DNA of 64,000 nt from Erinaceus europaeus (GCF_950295315.1 NW_026647696.1:1-64000), one strand, 5' to 3'; positions 22,108 to 33,227 are shown, numbered from the stretch's first letter. Notes: generated by a model not told the origin, from the sequence alone. Numbers and translations: made by a program.

Positions 22108-22452
22108 GGGGTCGGGCGGTGGCGCAGTGGGATAAGCGCATGTGGCGCAAAGCGCAAGGACCGGCGTAAGGATCCCGGTTCGAGCCCCCGGCTCCCCACC
22201 TGCAGGGGAGTCACCTCACAGGCGGTGAAACAGGTCTGAAGGTGTCTATCTTTCTCTCCCCCACTCTGTCTTCTCCTCCTCTCTCCATTTCTCTCTGTCC
22301 TATCCAACAACGAATAGCATCAACAAGGGCAATAATAATAACCACAACGAGGCTACAACAACAAGGGCAACAAAAGGGGGAAAAATGGCCTCCAGGAGCG
22401 GTGGATTCATGGTGCAGGCACCGAGCCCAGCAATAACCCTGGAGGAAAGAAA
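22108..22452 (+). mobile_element. SINE family A, long form, near consensus
   Basis: Among the least diverged copies: gtcgggcggtggcgcagtgg head, intact B box, 3' module 22,383-22,446, so probably young. Confidence 0.95.
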
Positions 22453-22477
22453 AAAAAAGGCTAAACAGGTTTAGGGA

Positions 22478-22588
22478 GAAAAAAACTGCTCAGTTCTAAC
22501 TTTTTTGGTGTGGGACTAAACCTGGGGCCTCAGAACCACAGACACGGAAATCTTTTGCATAACCATTGTATAACCTCCTCAGCCCAAC
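22478..22588 (-). mobile_element. SINE family D
   Basis: aactgctcagttctaactt to gtataacctcctcagccc. Confidence 0.7.
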
Positions 22589-22624
22589 TTCTGATTTAAT
22601 AATTTAACATTGCTTTTTTATATA

Positions 22625-22835
22625 CATTTTTAAAATATATCTGTATTTATTGGATAGAGACAGCCAGAAATCAAGAGATAGAGAAAGAGGGAGAGAGCTA
22701 GACACTTGCAGCCCTGCTTCACCAATTGCAAAGCTTTTCCCCTGTAGTTGGGGATGGGGGGCTCAAACCGAGGTCACTGTGCATTGTAACATGGTAACAT
22801 ATGTGCTTAACCAGGTGTACTATCACTCAGCCCCT
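22625..22835 (-). mobile_element. SINE family B
   Basis: tattggatagagacagccag to gtactatcactcagcccc. Confidence 0.85.
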
Positions 22836-22844
22836 TAATTCAAT

Positions 22845-22960
22845 GTTTCTATCATATTGAATGCCTAATATGGGCCAGGCACTATAGTGGGTTCAGGGAT
22901 ACAATGGTGAGTAAGCTAAGTGGAGTCCATGTGTTCCTAGAGCTTCAGAAGAACCCCTGT
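22845..22960 (+). mobile_element. L2 fragment
   Basis: tgaatgcctaatatgggccaggcac and ggatacaatggtgagtaagc (each seen in part) match the conserved 3' region of the ancestral mammalian L2 LINE. Confidence 0.65.
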
Positions 22961-23166
22961 TTACTTGCTAGGACTTCCATAATAAAAAAGGACAATGACA
23001 GGGCAGGCAGTAGCACAAGTTGAGAGTAAAAGTGTTTTAGTAGAAAACAGACATTTTACACATGTATCAACAACTGTATTTACTATAAACCACTAATCCC
23101 CCCCCTAATTAAAAAAAAGGCAGTGATTTTTTAGACACTTATCACAAGAAGATAGAAATTGTTCTC

Positions 23167-23345
23167 ATGGGGCCAGGTGGTGGCGCACCTGGTTGAGCGC
23201 CCCTATTAAAATGAGCAAGGACCCGGGTTCAAGCCCCAAGTCCCCACCTGCAGGAGGAAAGCTTTATGAGTGGTGAAGCAGGGCTGCAGGTGTCTCTTTG
23301 TCTCTCTCCCTCTCTAGACAATAAATAAAGATAGTAAAAATTTTA
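23167..23345 (+). mobile_element. SINE family B
   Basis: ggggccaggtggtggcgcac to gacaataaataaagatagt. Confidence 0.9.
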
Positions 23346-23584
23346 AAAAATGAAAATTAAAAAGCAAATAAATTGTACTCATGTGTCAACAACTGTAGTG
23401 TAATCTATTAACCCCTCAAAAAAAGTAAAAAGGTAAATAAAGTAAGTTTAAGAGACAAAATAGAAGAAATAAACATCTAGAGTAAGCAAATAAACTGAGA
23501 CAGGAAGGTTAATCAGTTCTAGGATATGAGAGAAGCTGAGAATAGAAAGTAGCAAAAATAAATAAGAATGGAAAGTGGTTGCTG

Positions 23585-23735
23585 TGGTCTGGGAGGTAGC
23601 ACAGTGAATGAAGCATTGAATTCTCAAGCATGAGGTCCTGAGTTCAATTCCTGGCAGCACATATACCAGAGTGATGTCTGGTTCTTTCTTTCTCTTCTCC
23701 TATCTTTCTCATAAAATAAAATAAGATAAGATAAA
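23585..23735 (+). mobile_element. SINE family C
   Basis: gtggtctgggaggtagcaca to tttctcataaaataaaat. Confidence 0.9.
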
Positions 23736-23794
23736 ATGACTGCTAATGAATTTTTTTAAGGAGAGAATTACTGAGAGAAAGACACACAGAGAGA

Positions 23795-24252
23795 GCTAGA
23801 CCAGAGCACTGGTCAGTCAGCTCTGGGTTATGGTGATGCTGAGGACTGAGCACCACCTGGAACCACGTGGACCTTTGGTGCCTCAGGGTGAAAGTCTTTA
23901 TTTTATTTATTTTTTTTTAGATTTTATTTATTAATAAGAAAGATAGGAGGAGAGGGCAGTAGATAACATAATGGTTATGCAAAGAGACTCTCATGCCTAA
24001 GCACCACCAAATCCCAGGTTCAGTCCCCCACCACCATAAAGCAGAGTTGAGCAGTGTTCTGGTAAAAGAAAAAAAAGAGAGAGAGATCGAGATAGGTGAG
24101 AGAAAAAAGAACCAGACACACTCTGGTACATGTGCTGCCAGGAATTGAACTCAGGACCTCATGCTTGAGAATTCAATGCTTCATTCACTGTGCCATCTCC
24201 TGGACCACAGCATTAAAGTCTTTTAACATAACCATTGTGCTGCCCCCCCTCC
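23795..24252 (-). mobile_element. SINE family D split by a C that is itself split by a D
   Basis: Outer D: 23,795-23,899 and 24,215-24,252, with aaagtcttt at both break ends (23,891-23,899 and 24,215-24,223). Confidence 0.8.
23903..24212 (-). mobile_element. SINE family C inside the D, split by a plus-strand D
   Basis: C tail 23,915-23,955, inserted family D 23,956-24,066 (plus), C body and head 24,075-24,208. Confidence 0.8.
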
Positions 24253-24261
24253 CCCATTAGA

Positions 24262-24305
24262 CTTCCTTCCTTCCTTCCTTCTTCCTTCCTTTCTTTTTTC
24301 CTTTC
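24262..24305 (+). repeat. (TTCC)n tract
   Basis: Imperfect ttcc repeats at the 3' tail of a minus-strand family B SINE. Confidence 0.9.
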
Positions 24306-24480
24306 TCTCATTAAACTTGATAGAGGTAAGAGAAAGAGAGAGAGAAAGGGAGACACCTATAGTTTTGCTCCATTGATTATGAAGCTTCCCCCCTAGAGGC
24401 AGTAACTAGGAAGCTTGAGCCCAGGTTCCCATTCATGATAACATGTGTGCTCTACTAGGTGAGGCACCACCCTGCCCCAC
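24303..24480 (-). mobile_element. SINE family B
   Basis: cattaaacttgatagaggta to gaggcaccaccctgcccc. Confidence 0.8.
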
Positions 24481-24525
24481 CAAGAAGTTTGTTTTCTTAT
24501 TTTTGGGGTGATGAAAAATATTTGC

Positions 24526-24658
24526 TGGCAGGGGTAAATAGCATAATGGTTATGCAAAGAGACTTTCATGCCTGAGGTTCTAAAGTTCCAACTTCAATCT
24601 TCTCCCACCACCACAAACCAGAGCTGATCAGTGCTTTGGTGAAAATAATAATAAAATC
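24526..24658 (+). mobile_element. SINE family D
   Basis: ggggtaaatagcataatggt to gtgctttggtgaaaataat. Confidence 0.85.
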
Positions 24659-24848
24659 TGGAACTAGGTAATGATGATGGTTGTACAACTGTGTGAATGT
24701 ACTAAAAGGCTCTGAATTGCACACTTGGTCAGGTGGATTTTACAGAATGTGAAGTACAGTACAATGTCATGGATACATGAAGGATTGCTACATGTGGTGA
24801 CACTACAATGTGCTAGATAATCATGTATCATCAATACAAGGCATTCAG

Positions 24849-25293
24849 GGGGCCAGGTAGTGGCACACCTGATTGAGAGCACATGTTACATTGCCCAGGG
24901 GCCCAGGTTAGAGCCCCTGGTCCCTACCTGCAGGGGGAAAGCTTCAGGTGTGGTAAAGCAGGGCTGCAGGTATCTTTTTGTCTCTCTTCCTTTCCATCCA
25001 CTCCTCCCTTCTCAATTTCTGGCTGTCTCTATCCTATAAATAAGTAAAGATAATTTTTAAAAATTAAGAGTATGGGGCTGGGTGGTGGTGCACCTGGTCG
25101 AGTGCACATGTTACAATGTGCAAGGACCCAGGTTCAAGCCCCCAGTCCCCATCTGCAGGGGGAAAGCTTCACAAGTGGTGAAGCAGTGCTCCAGGTGTCT
25201 TTCTGTCTCTCACCCTCTCTATCCCTCCCTTCCCTCTTGATTTCTGATGGTCTCTATCCAATAAATAAATAGATAATAAAAAATTTTAAAAAG
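24849..25293 (+). mobile_element. Two family B SINEs in tandem
   Basis: Copies 24,849-25,060 and 25,074-25,293 lie within one target-site duplication, so the second probably inserted in the A-tail of the first. Confidence 0.85.
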
Positions 25294-25350
25294 AATACAA
25301 GGCACTCAGTAAACATCTACTGAATGCATTGATGAATGACTAAGTGTGAT
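25294..25350 (+). mobile_element. L2/MIR-like 3' end
   Basis: ggcactcagtaaacatctac then tgaatgcattgatgaatgac matches the L2 3' terminus. It is interrupted on its left by two family B SINEs enclosed by aatacaaggca(t/c)tcag at 24,833-24,848 and 25,294-25,309. Confidence 0.6.
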
Positions 25351-25990
25351 GAAAGAGAATGAGTATGATGCTAATGGAAAATGAGGAGACAGGCACAAAC
25401 ATGATTCTAGACCAAGACCTGAAAAACCTGGAGATTAGCCAGACAAGGTAAGAGATGGAGTGGGGAAGAACTGTGCTTCAAGAGAAGAATGTTTCAAACC
25501 AAGGCAGCCACATGTCTTAAGGCCTAGAGAGCACAGCATCTATCTTCAAGAGACAGAAAGACACGGTAGAGCTGCAATGGGAGGAGGTGGAGCCAGGTCC
25601 TCAGGGACAGAGGAACAGGATCTATGAGCTATGTCAGGGAGCACAGACTACATTCCGAGGCAACAGGGAGCTGTGGAGATATTTGACAACATCACTGTCA
25701 TGAATACTATAATAGTAGTAGCCAGTTATTAATGAACTCTGAAAAATGTCAAGGCTTACAGAAATCAAGAGTTAAGTTTTTCTTTGTTCCCATATTCATA
25801 AAGAGACTACATGGAAACATGAATATATTATTCCTGCTGAAGCACAGGACAGTAAAAACTTGAGAGTTGAATAAAAAGATGGATGAGAAATCTTTTTCTT
25901 TCTTTTTATTCCTTTTTCTTTATTGGGGGGATTAATGGTTTATAGTCAACAGTAAAATACAGTAGTTTGTACCTTTGTAACACTTCTCAG
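25351..25990. other. Unassigned intergenic sequence
   Basis: Possible old LINE sequence around 25,560-25,690; no gene. Confidence 0.5.
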
Positions 25991-25996
25991 TATTCT

Positions 25997-26203
25997 TTAT
26001 TATTTTTTTTAATTTTTATTACCTTTATTTATTGGATAGAGACAGCCAGAAATTGCGAGGAGGGGGAGAGAAGGAGAGAGACACCTGCAGCCCTGCTTTA
26101 CCACTCATGAAGATTCCCCCTGCAGGTGGGGACCAGGGACTTAAATAGGGTCCTTGCACACTATAACATGTGCACTCAACCAGGTGCACCACCATCTGGC
26201 CCA
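25997..26203 (-). mobile_element. SINE family B
   Basis: ttattggatagagacagcca to caccaccatctggccc. Confidence 0.9.
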
Positions 26204-26204
26204 C

Positions 26205-26490
26205 TTTTCTTTCTTTCTTGCCACCAGAGTTAAGGCTGGGGCTTGGTGCCTGCATGTGAAAATCACTGCTCCCAGCAACCATTTCTTCCTATTTCTTTCT
26301 TTCTTCCCTTCCTTTTAATTTATTGGATAGGACAGAGAGAAATTGAGAGTGGAGACAGACAGAGATAGATAGATACCTACATACCTTGCTTCACTGCTAA
26401 TGATGCATCCCCCACTGCCGGTGGGGAGCTAGGGCTCAAACCCAAGCCCTTGCACAAGGTAGCTCAACCTGGTGCACCACCACACATCCT
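26205..26490 (-). mobile_element. SINE family A2
   Basis: gccaccagagttaaggctgg module to gtgcaccaccacacatcc. Confidence 0.8.
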
Positions 26491-26514
26491 TGAAAGTATA
26501 TTTTCTGAAGATGA

Positions 26515-26642
26515 ATTTAATTGCACATGAGACAGAGAAAAGAGAAGCCAGAGCACCATTCTGGCACATAGGACATCAGGGATTAAACTGGAAACCTTAG
26601 GCACTCAAGTTCAATGCTCTGTCAATTGAGTTATTGCCCCAA
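26515..26642 (-). mobile_element. Old C-like SINE
   Basis: gccagagcaccattctggca to gtcaattgagttattgcccc. Confidence 0.5.
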
Positions 26643-26702
26643 CTGTGAAAAATATTTCATTTCATTAAATGTCTCTTTTTAAATTTTATTTATTCATTTC
26701 TT

Positions 26703-26966
26703 ATATATTTATTTATTTTGCCTTTGTTGTTTTTCATTGTTGTAGTTATTATTGATATCGTCGTTCTTGGATAGGACAGAGAGAAATGGAGAGAGGAGGG
26801 GAAGACAGAGGAGGAAAGAAAGATAGACACCTGCAGACCTGCTTCACCACCTGTGAAGCAACTCCCCTGCAGGTGGAGAGCCAGGGGCTTGAACTGGTAT
26901 CTTTATGCTGGTCCTTGCGCTTTGCGACAGGTACACTTAACCCGAAGTGCTACCGCCCAACTCCCA
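26703..26966 (-). mobile_element. SINE family A
   Basis: Flanked by tttattcatttctt at 26,689-26,702 and 26,967-26,980. Confidence 0.9.
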
Positions 26967-27013
26967 TTTATTCATTTCTTTTTTTAAAATTCTCTTCTTT
27001 TATTCTGTTTATA

Positions 27014-27015
27014 GT

Positions 27016-27045
<30 letters not shown>
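27014..27045 (+). repeat. (TTTA)n tract
   Basis: Eight units at the 3' end of the minus-strand L1 at 27,046. Confidence 0.95.
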
Positions 27046-27047
<2 letters not shown>

Positions 27048-28512
27048 AAAAGGAGACATTAACAAAACCGTAGGATAGAAGGGGTACAACTCTACACTAT
27101 TCCTACCACCAGATCTCCATATTCCATCCCCTCCCCTATAGCTTTCCCATTCTTTATCCCTCTGGGAGTATGGGCCCAAGGTCATTGAGGGTTGCAGAAG
27201 GTGGAAGGTCTGGTTTCTGTAATTGCTTCCCTGCTGAACATGGGCATTGACTGGTAAGTCCATACTCCCAGTCTGCCTCTCTCTTTCCCTAGTAGAGTGG
27301 GTCTCTGGGGAAATGGAGCTCCAGGACACATTGGTGGGGTCATCTGTCCAGGGAAGTCTGGTCGGCATCATGCTGGCATCTGGAACCTAGGAGCTGAACA
27401 GAGAGTTAACATACAAAGCCAAACAAATTGTTTAACAATTATGGACCTAAAGGCTGGAATAGTGCAGATGAAGTGTTGGGGGTTACTCACTGTAGACTAT
27501 TGTGTACTTTTGCTTTCAGGTATATATTTTGCCCTAGTTTATGGATACGTGTGAACATATGCTCTATCTCAGGGGACCTGGTCTATATCTAGGTTTTGAG
27601 ACTTTGTTAGCAAGTGAACCGCTTGGAATGGAATTAGAGAATACTATGAAAAGAAAGGTCTCACCGGAATAATGAAGCTGAAGGGTTGTCATTCCACACC
27701 TGAAGTCTCTGGACACCGACTGAAGTGAAGCATGCTGGGGTGGCACTTGCGTTGATTAGGTTGGGATCGGTGGATGCAATATTATTTTATATGAATTGAG
27801 AGAAGCATGTAGGAAAGTGGGCCCCACTCTAAGGTTCCAGGACTGGGGGAAATATAGGCTCTATAGTGGAAATGTGAGGTTCCTGCTGTCTTAGGGTTCA
27901 AGAAGACAATGGATAGTTGTTACCATCACATTATTTGGTAATTGGGTTAACTTTGAAAAGTCCCTTTGTTAGGATTTGCTGTATAATACCCAACATCTTG
28001 TATATAGCTGTGCCATTGGTTGCTTCTGTTCTCCCTGGTCTAGGCTTTTGAGAAAGTCAACATATCAAAGTCTCAGCCTATATATTAAAAAGACTCAGTC
28101 TGTGCTTTAAAAAGTTTGAGACATACAATCAATTTTTCCCCTCTCATATTAATTAGTGATTTATATGACTACAAATTAATAGGAGTGTACATAAACACCA
28201 TTCCCACCACCAAAAGACTGTGTTCCATCCCAACCCCCCCACTCCCACCCCTACCCCCGCCACCCCGGGAAGCCAAATGTCCACCCTCACCCTCACCATA
28301 GGGTTTTTACTTTGGTGTCCTACGCTAGATTTAGTCAATTCCTGCTTTTAGTTTCCCTTTCTGATCTTCTCTCTTAACTTATGTTGATGAGTGGAATCAT
28401 CCCATACTCATCTTAATCTTTCTGACTTAGTTCACTTACCATAATTCCTTCTAGCTCCATCCAAGATGGATCAGAGAAGGTGGGTTCATTGTTCTTAATA
28501 GCTGTATACCAT
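27046..28512 (-). mobile_element. L1 3' UTR type 2, long copy, sense strand -
   Basis: The 3' end is at 27,046 next to a (TTTA)n tract. The distal end (28,360-28,512) is the region around the ORF2 stop, recognisable from gatgagtggaatcatccc and ctagctccatccaagatgg, which parallel the type 1 element at 48,680-48,760. About 1.4 kb of 3' UTR lies between. A C-rich run occupies 28,230-28,262. Confidence 0.75.
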
Positions 28513-28525
28513 TTATTCATTTCTT

Positions 28526-28588
28526 TATTCCGGTCCTCGGCTTTGCGCCACCAGCGCTTAACCAGCTGCGCTACCGCCCGACTCCCTA
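28526..28588 (-). mobile_element. Family A head fragment
   Basis: Only the first ~60 bp (ctttgcgccaccagcgctta, accgcccgactccct), also flanked by tttattcatttctt (28,512-28,525 and 28,589-28,602). Confidence 0.85.
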
Positions 28589-28782
28589 TTTATTCATTTC
28601 TTAACTACAGCATTGTTCAGCTCTGGTTTATGGCGGTGTGGGTGGGATTGAACCTGAGACTTTGGAGCCAGGCTCAGACATGAGAGTTGCTTTGCATAAT
28701 CATTAAATGTCTTCTTATCAGAGCCATGAAAAGAGATGGTAGATAGGTAGAGAGATGATAAGAGATAGAAATATAGAGAAAC

Positions 28783-28970
28783 TGGCGGGGGTAGATAGCA
28801 TAATGGTTATGCAAAGAAACTCTCATGCCTGAGGCTCCGAAGTCCCAGGTTCAATCTCTGGCATAAACCAGAGCTGAGTAGTGCTCTGTTGTTTCTCATT
28901 GTGTTTTTCTCTCTCTGCATCTCTCTCAAAAATAAAAATAAGTAAATAAATAAAATACTTTAAAAATATT
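28783..28970 (+). mobile_element. SINE family D, CT-tailed variant
   Basis: gcgggggtagatagcataat; part of the B box to 3' segment is missing (caatctctggcataaacc). Confidence 0.85.
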
Positions 28971-29077
28971 TAAAAAGGAGTCTTTCTGGACAGCCCAATA
29001 TATATATATATTCAACAAATACCACATTTCACCAAGAATTCACACAGCTAGTATGATCAATCTTCCAATTTTTTAAA

Positions 29078-29284
29078 ATTATGTTCATTTTTTTCTTGGG
29101 TAGAGACAGCCAGAAATCTAGAAGTAAGGGGAGATAGAAAGGGAGAGAGACAGAGAGACACCTGCAGACCTTCTTCACTACTCATGAAGCTTTCTCCATG
29201 CAGGTGAGTCCAAGGGCTTGAACCTGGGCCCTTGTGCGTTGTAATGTGTGCACTTTACCAGGTGCCCCACCTCCTGACCCCTCA
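29078..29284 (-). mobile_element. SINE family B
   Basis: ttgggtagagacagccagaa to gccccacctcctgacccc. Confidence 0.85.
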
Positions 29285-29384
29285 ATGTAAATTTTTTGTA
29301 ATATATTTTTTAATTTCTTTATTGGGGATTAATGGTTCACAGTTAATGGTTAATTAATGGTTCACTGTGAACCCCCAGTTCACA

Positions 29385-29510
29385 GTGGGGGTTGTATTGT
29401 TAAATGGGAAACTGGGGAATGTTATGCATGTACAAACTATTGTATTTACTGTAAAATGTAAAACATTAATTTAATGTAAAACATTAATTCCTCAATAAAG
29501 AAATTAAAAA
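29385..29510 (+). mobile_element. L1 3' end type 1, sense strand +
   Basis: Runs cagtgggggttgtattgtta to ctcaataaagaaattaaaaa; a small internal duplication repeats taatgtaaaacattaatt (29,463-29,490). It meets an inverted L1 3' end immediately to the right. Confidence 0.75.
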
Positions 29511-29514
29511 TATA

Positions 29515-29818
29515 TATATAGTAGTTTGTACATGCATAACATTTCCACATAACAATACAAACCCCACTAGGTCTTTCTCTGCCACTATGTTTCAGGACCT
29601 GAACCCCCCCACCCCCAACCCCAGAGTTTTTCACTTTGGTGCAATACACTAACTACAGTCCAAGTTCTGCTTAGTGTTTTCCCTTCTGATCTTGTTTTTC
29701 AACTTCTACCTATGAGTGAGATCATCCCATATTTATCCTTTTGTTTCTGACTTACATCACTTACTATGATATCTTCAAGCTCCAGCCAAGATGGGGGTAA
29801 AGAAGGTGGATTCACCAT
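29515..29818 (-). mobile_element. L1 3' end type 1, sense strand -
   Basis: Starts tagtttgtacatgcataaca and reaches the ORF2 stop region (gtgagatcatcccatattta, ctccagccaagatgg). Tail-to-tail with the copy at 29,385-29,510. Confidence 0.75.
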
Positions 29819-29829
29819 GAACCTGGGCC

Positions 29830-30118
29830 TTTGGAGCAGGTGCAGGTGGCACAAAGTGCAAGGACAGGTATAAGGTTCCCAGTTTGTGCCCCAGGCTCCC
29901 CACCCGCAGGGGAGTTGCTTCGCTGCAGGTGGCAAAGCAGGTCTGCAGGCCTCTATCTTTCTCTCCTCCTCTCTTTCTTCCCCTCCCCTCTCCATTTCTC
30001 TTTGTCCTATCTAACAAAAATGACATCAATAGCAACAACAATAATAACTATAATAACAATAAAATACAAGGGCAACAAAAGGGAAAATAAATAAATAAAA
30101 TATATAAATTTTTTTTAA
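29830..30118 (+). mobile_element. SINE family A, head truncated
   Basis: Begins at aggtgcaggtggcacaaagt, directly after the L1 3' region. Confidence 0.85.
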
Positions 30119-30156
30119 AAAGTAAAGTTAAAAAAGTTTTCAAAAAATGAAGTTGG

Positions 30157-30455
30157 GGGAGTCGGGCTGTAGCGCAGCGGGTTAAGCGCAGGTGGCGCAA
30201 AGCACAAGGACCGGCATAAGGATCCCGGTTCGAACCCCGGCTCCCCACCTGCAGGGGAGTCGCTTTACAGGCGGTGAAGCAGGTCTGCAGGTGTCTATCT
30301 TTCTCTCCTCCTCTCTGTCTTCCCCTCCTCTCTCCATTTCTCTCTGTCCTATCCAACAACGAGAACAACAATAATAACTACAACAATAAAAAAACAACAA
30401 GGGCAACAAAAGGGAATAAATAAAATAAAATATATTTAAAAAATTTTTTTAAAAA
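30157..30455 (+). mobile_element. SINE family A
   Basis: gagtcgggctgtagcgcagc head, intact B box; second of three consecutive A copies. Confidence 0.9.
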
Positions 30456-30462
30456 ATGAAGT

Positions 30463-30810
30463 TGGGGGGAGCCAGGCAGTAGCGTAGCGGGTTAAGCGCA
30501 TGTGGTTCAAAGCCCAAGGACCAGCCTAATGATACCGGTTCGAGCCCCCGGCTTCCCACCTGCAGGGGAGTCGCTTCATAGGCAGTGAACCAGGTCTGCA
30601 GGTGTCTGTCTTTCTCTCCCTCTCTCTGTCTTCCCCTCCACTCTCCATTTCTCTCTGTCCTATCCAATGACAGCAACAACAACAATAATAATAACCACAA
30701 CAATGATAAAACAACAAGGCAACAAAAGGGAAAAAATGGTCTCCAGGAACAGTGGATTCATGGTACAGGCACCAAGCCCCGGGAATAACCCTGGAGGCAA
30801 AAAAAAAAAA
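30463..30810 (+). mobile_element. SINE family A, long form
   Basis: Third consecutive A; 3' module 30,737-30,800. Confidence 0.9.
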
Positions 30811-30974
30811 AGTTGAGTTGGTGCTGCCGTGACCTTCCATATATGGTGCTGTCTAGTTCTCATATCAATCAATCAGTAAATAATAAAATTTTTTTAAAAT
30901 AGTGTAGACAAGATATTAATAGTTTGTAAATGTGAGTACATACTATGCTGCAGAACTCATTTTTAAACATTTAT

Positions 30975-31248
30975 TTCTTTATTCATTTCCCTTTTGTTGC
31001 CTTTGTTGTTTTATTGTTGTAGTTATTATTGTTGTTGTTACTGATGTTGTTGTTGTTGGATAGGACAGAGAGAAGTGGAGAGAGGAGAGGAAGACAGAGA
31101 GGGGGAGAGAAAGACACCTGCAGACCTGCTTCACCGCCTGTGAAGTGACTTCCCTGCAGGTGGGGATCCAGGGCTGCAACCTGGATCCTTACATGGCTCC
31201 TTGCGCTTCGCGCTGTGTACACTTAACCCTCTGTTATCGCCCAGCCCC
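30975..31248 (-). mobile_element. SINE family A
   Basis: tttcccttttgttgcctttg to tgttatcgcccagcccc. Confidence 0.9.
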
Positions 31249-31347
31249 CCTCTGTTTGCTTGTTTTGTTTTACCAGATTACTCAACTCTGATGTGCACAA
31301 TTTCCCAGGTTCAAGGCACAGGTCCCCACCTTCAGAAAGGAAGCTTC

Positions 31348-31545
31348 AGGGTCGGGAGGTGGGGCACTGGTTGAGTGCACATGTTACAATGTGCAATGAC
31401 TCAGGTTTGAGCCCTTGGTCCCCACCTTCAGAGGAAATCTTCACAAGAAGTGAGGCAGTGCTGCAGGTGTCTCTCTTTCTCTCTCCCTACCTTCTTGATT
31501 TCTAGCTGTCTCTAATAAATAAAGATAATAAAAGTAGTTTTAAGT
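31348..31545 (+). mobile_element. SINE family B, inner copy
   Basis: ggtcgggaggtggggcactg to taataaataaagataat. Confidence 0.85.
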
Positions 31546-31547
31546 TT

Positions 31548-31810
31548 TTGTCCCTTTTGTTACCTTTGTTGTTTTTTTATTGTTTTAGTTATTGTTGTTA
31601 TTGATGTTGTCGTTGTTGGATAGGACAGAGAGAAATGGAGAGAGGAGGGGAAGACGGTGGGGGGGGAGAAAGACACCTGCAGACCTGCTTCACCGCTTGT
31701 GAAGTGACTACCCTGCAGGTGGGGAGCCAGGGCTTGAACTGGGATCCTTATGCTGGTCCTTGCGCTTTGTGCCACGTGAGCTTAACCTGCTGTGCTACCG
31801 CCTGACCCCA
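31548..31810 (-). mobile_element. SINE family A, inserted in inner B tail
   Basis: tgtcccttttgttacctttg to gtgctaccgcctgacccc. Confidence 0.9.
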
Positions 31811-31992
31811 GTAAAAGTAATTTTTAAAATAGAGGAAGCTTCACAAATGACGAAGCAGTGCTGCAGGTGTGTGTGTCTCCCTCTCTATCTTCACTTTCCT
31901 CTCAATTATCTTGTCTCTGTCCAATAAACAGTAAATAAATATGGGTAGGTACTGGGGAAATAATTTAGCCTGCTTATAATGCACAAAATTTG

Positions 31993-32195
31993 GAGCAAGG
32001 TCCAAGTGGTGGTACACTTGGTGGAACCCACACACACTTTATCTTGAGCTGGGGACTGAGCTCTAGCCCTGGTCCCTCATCTGCAGTGGATATGTATGTG
32101 AGGTGGTGAAACACTGTTGCAGTGTCTCTTCTCCTCTCTGTTTCTCTCTCCTTATCTATCTGTTTCTCAGCCACTAAAAGAAAAAGAAAAAAGGG
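31993..32195 (+). mobile_element. Diverged B-like SINE
   Basis: aaggtccaagtggtggtaca ... ccctggtccctcatctgcag ... tttctcagccactaaaag. Confidence 0.65.
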
Positions 32196-32445
32196 GAGTC
32201 TTGCTGTAGTGCAGTGGATTAAATGCACGTGGTGCAAAGCACAAGGACCCAGTTCGAGCCCCCAGCTCCCCACCTGCAGGGGAGTCGATTCACAGGTGGT
32301 GAAGCAGGTCTGCAGGTGTCTATCTTTCTCTCCCCCTCTCTGTCTTCACCTCTCTCCACTTTTCTCTGTCCTACCCAACAACATCAATAACAACAACAAT
32401 AAAACAACAAGGGCAACAAAGAGGAATAAATAAATAAATATTAAA
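32196..32445 (+). mobile_element. SINE family A
   Basis: gagtcttgctgtagtgcagt to gaggaataaataaataaat. Confidence 0.9.
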
Positions 32446-32465
32446 AAGGAAGAAAGAAAAAGAAA

Positions 32466-32765
32466 AAAACTTTTTTTTTTGCCTCCAGGGTTTTTTGCTG
32501 GGGGTCTGTGCCTGCACTAGGAATCCACTACTCCTGGAGGCCATCTTTTTTCCATTGTTGTTATTATTTCTTGATAGGATAGAGAGAAATTGAGTAGGAG
32601 AAGACAGAGAGGAGGAGAAAAGGATAGACACCCACAGGCATGCTTCACTGCTCGTGAAGAGACCCCCCTGCAGTTGGAGAACCCATGGTTGGAAATGGGA
32701 TCCTTGCGCTGGTCCTTGCACTTTGCACTATGTGCGCTTATTTGGTGAGCCACCGCTGGGCCCCT
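32466..32765 (-). mobile_element. SINE family A2
   Basis: gcctccagggttttttgctg module to gtgagccaccgctgggcccc. Confidence 0.85.
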
Positions 32766-32789
32766 TATATTTAACTATTCTATGCCACA

Positions 32790-32875
32790 ACAACAATAGA
32801 AAAATGACCACCGGGAGCAGTGAATTCATAGTACAGGCATTGAGCCCCAGCGATAACCCTGGAGGCAAAAAAGAA
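32790..32875 (+). mobile_element. Isolated shared 3' module
   Basis: aaatgaccaccgggagcagt ... gagccccagcgataaccctg, without the rest of a SINE. Confidence 0.75.
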
Positions 32876-32924
32876 AAGTTCTTTGCCTTAATCACTAGAC
32901 AATCTCAAAGGTCACTAAAATAGT

Positions 32925-33226
32925 TTTTTTGTTTTGTTTTGTTTTTGTGCTTCCAGGGATATCGCTGAGGGTCTGTGCCTGCACTACAAATCCACTATTG
33001 TTATTGCATAGGACAGAGAGAAATAGAGAGTGGAGGAGAAGACAGAGTGGGGGGAGAGAAAGATAGACACCTGCAGACCTGCCTCACCACTTGAGAGGCA
33101 GTACCCCTCCCCCCCCCCCCAGATAGGAGCTGGGGGCTCGATCCAGCATCTTTATGCAGGTCCTTGTGCTTTATTCCATGTGCACCTGACCCGCTACTCT
33201 ATCTATCGCCCTGCCGCCCACCCCCC
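32925..33226 (-). mobile_element. SINE family A2
   Basis: gcttccagggatatcgctga to tatctatcgccctgccgccc; C-run at 33,106-33,120. Confidence 0.85.
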
Positions 33227-33227
33227 C

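Larger units (their letters stand above)
26663..28712 (-). mobile_element. Family D SINE enclosing a 1.9-kb nested block
   Basis: D tail near 26,675-26,688 and D body 28,603-28,700; tcattaaatgtct at 26,662-26,674 and 28,700-28,712 is its target-site duplication. Confidence 0.75.
31295..31941 (+). mobile_element. SINE family B split by B and A
   Basis: Left part 31,295-31,346, right part 31,833-31,941; aggaagcttca lies at both breaks (31,338 and 31,833). Confidence 0.75.

Noticed and set aside
22100..22200. tRNA-like sequences with A and B boxes
   Set aside because: These are heads of tRNA-derived SINEs, here and at over 100 other places; no complete functional tRNA fold was seen.
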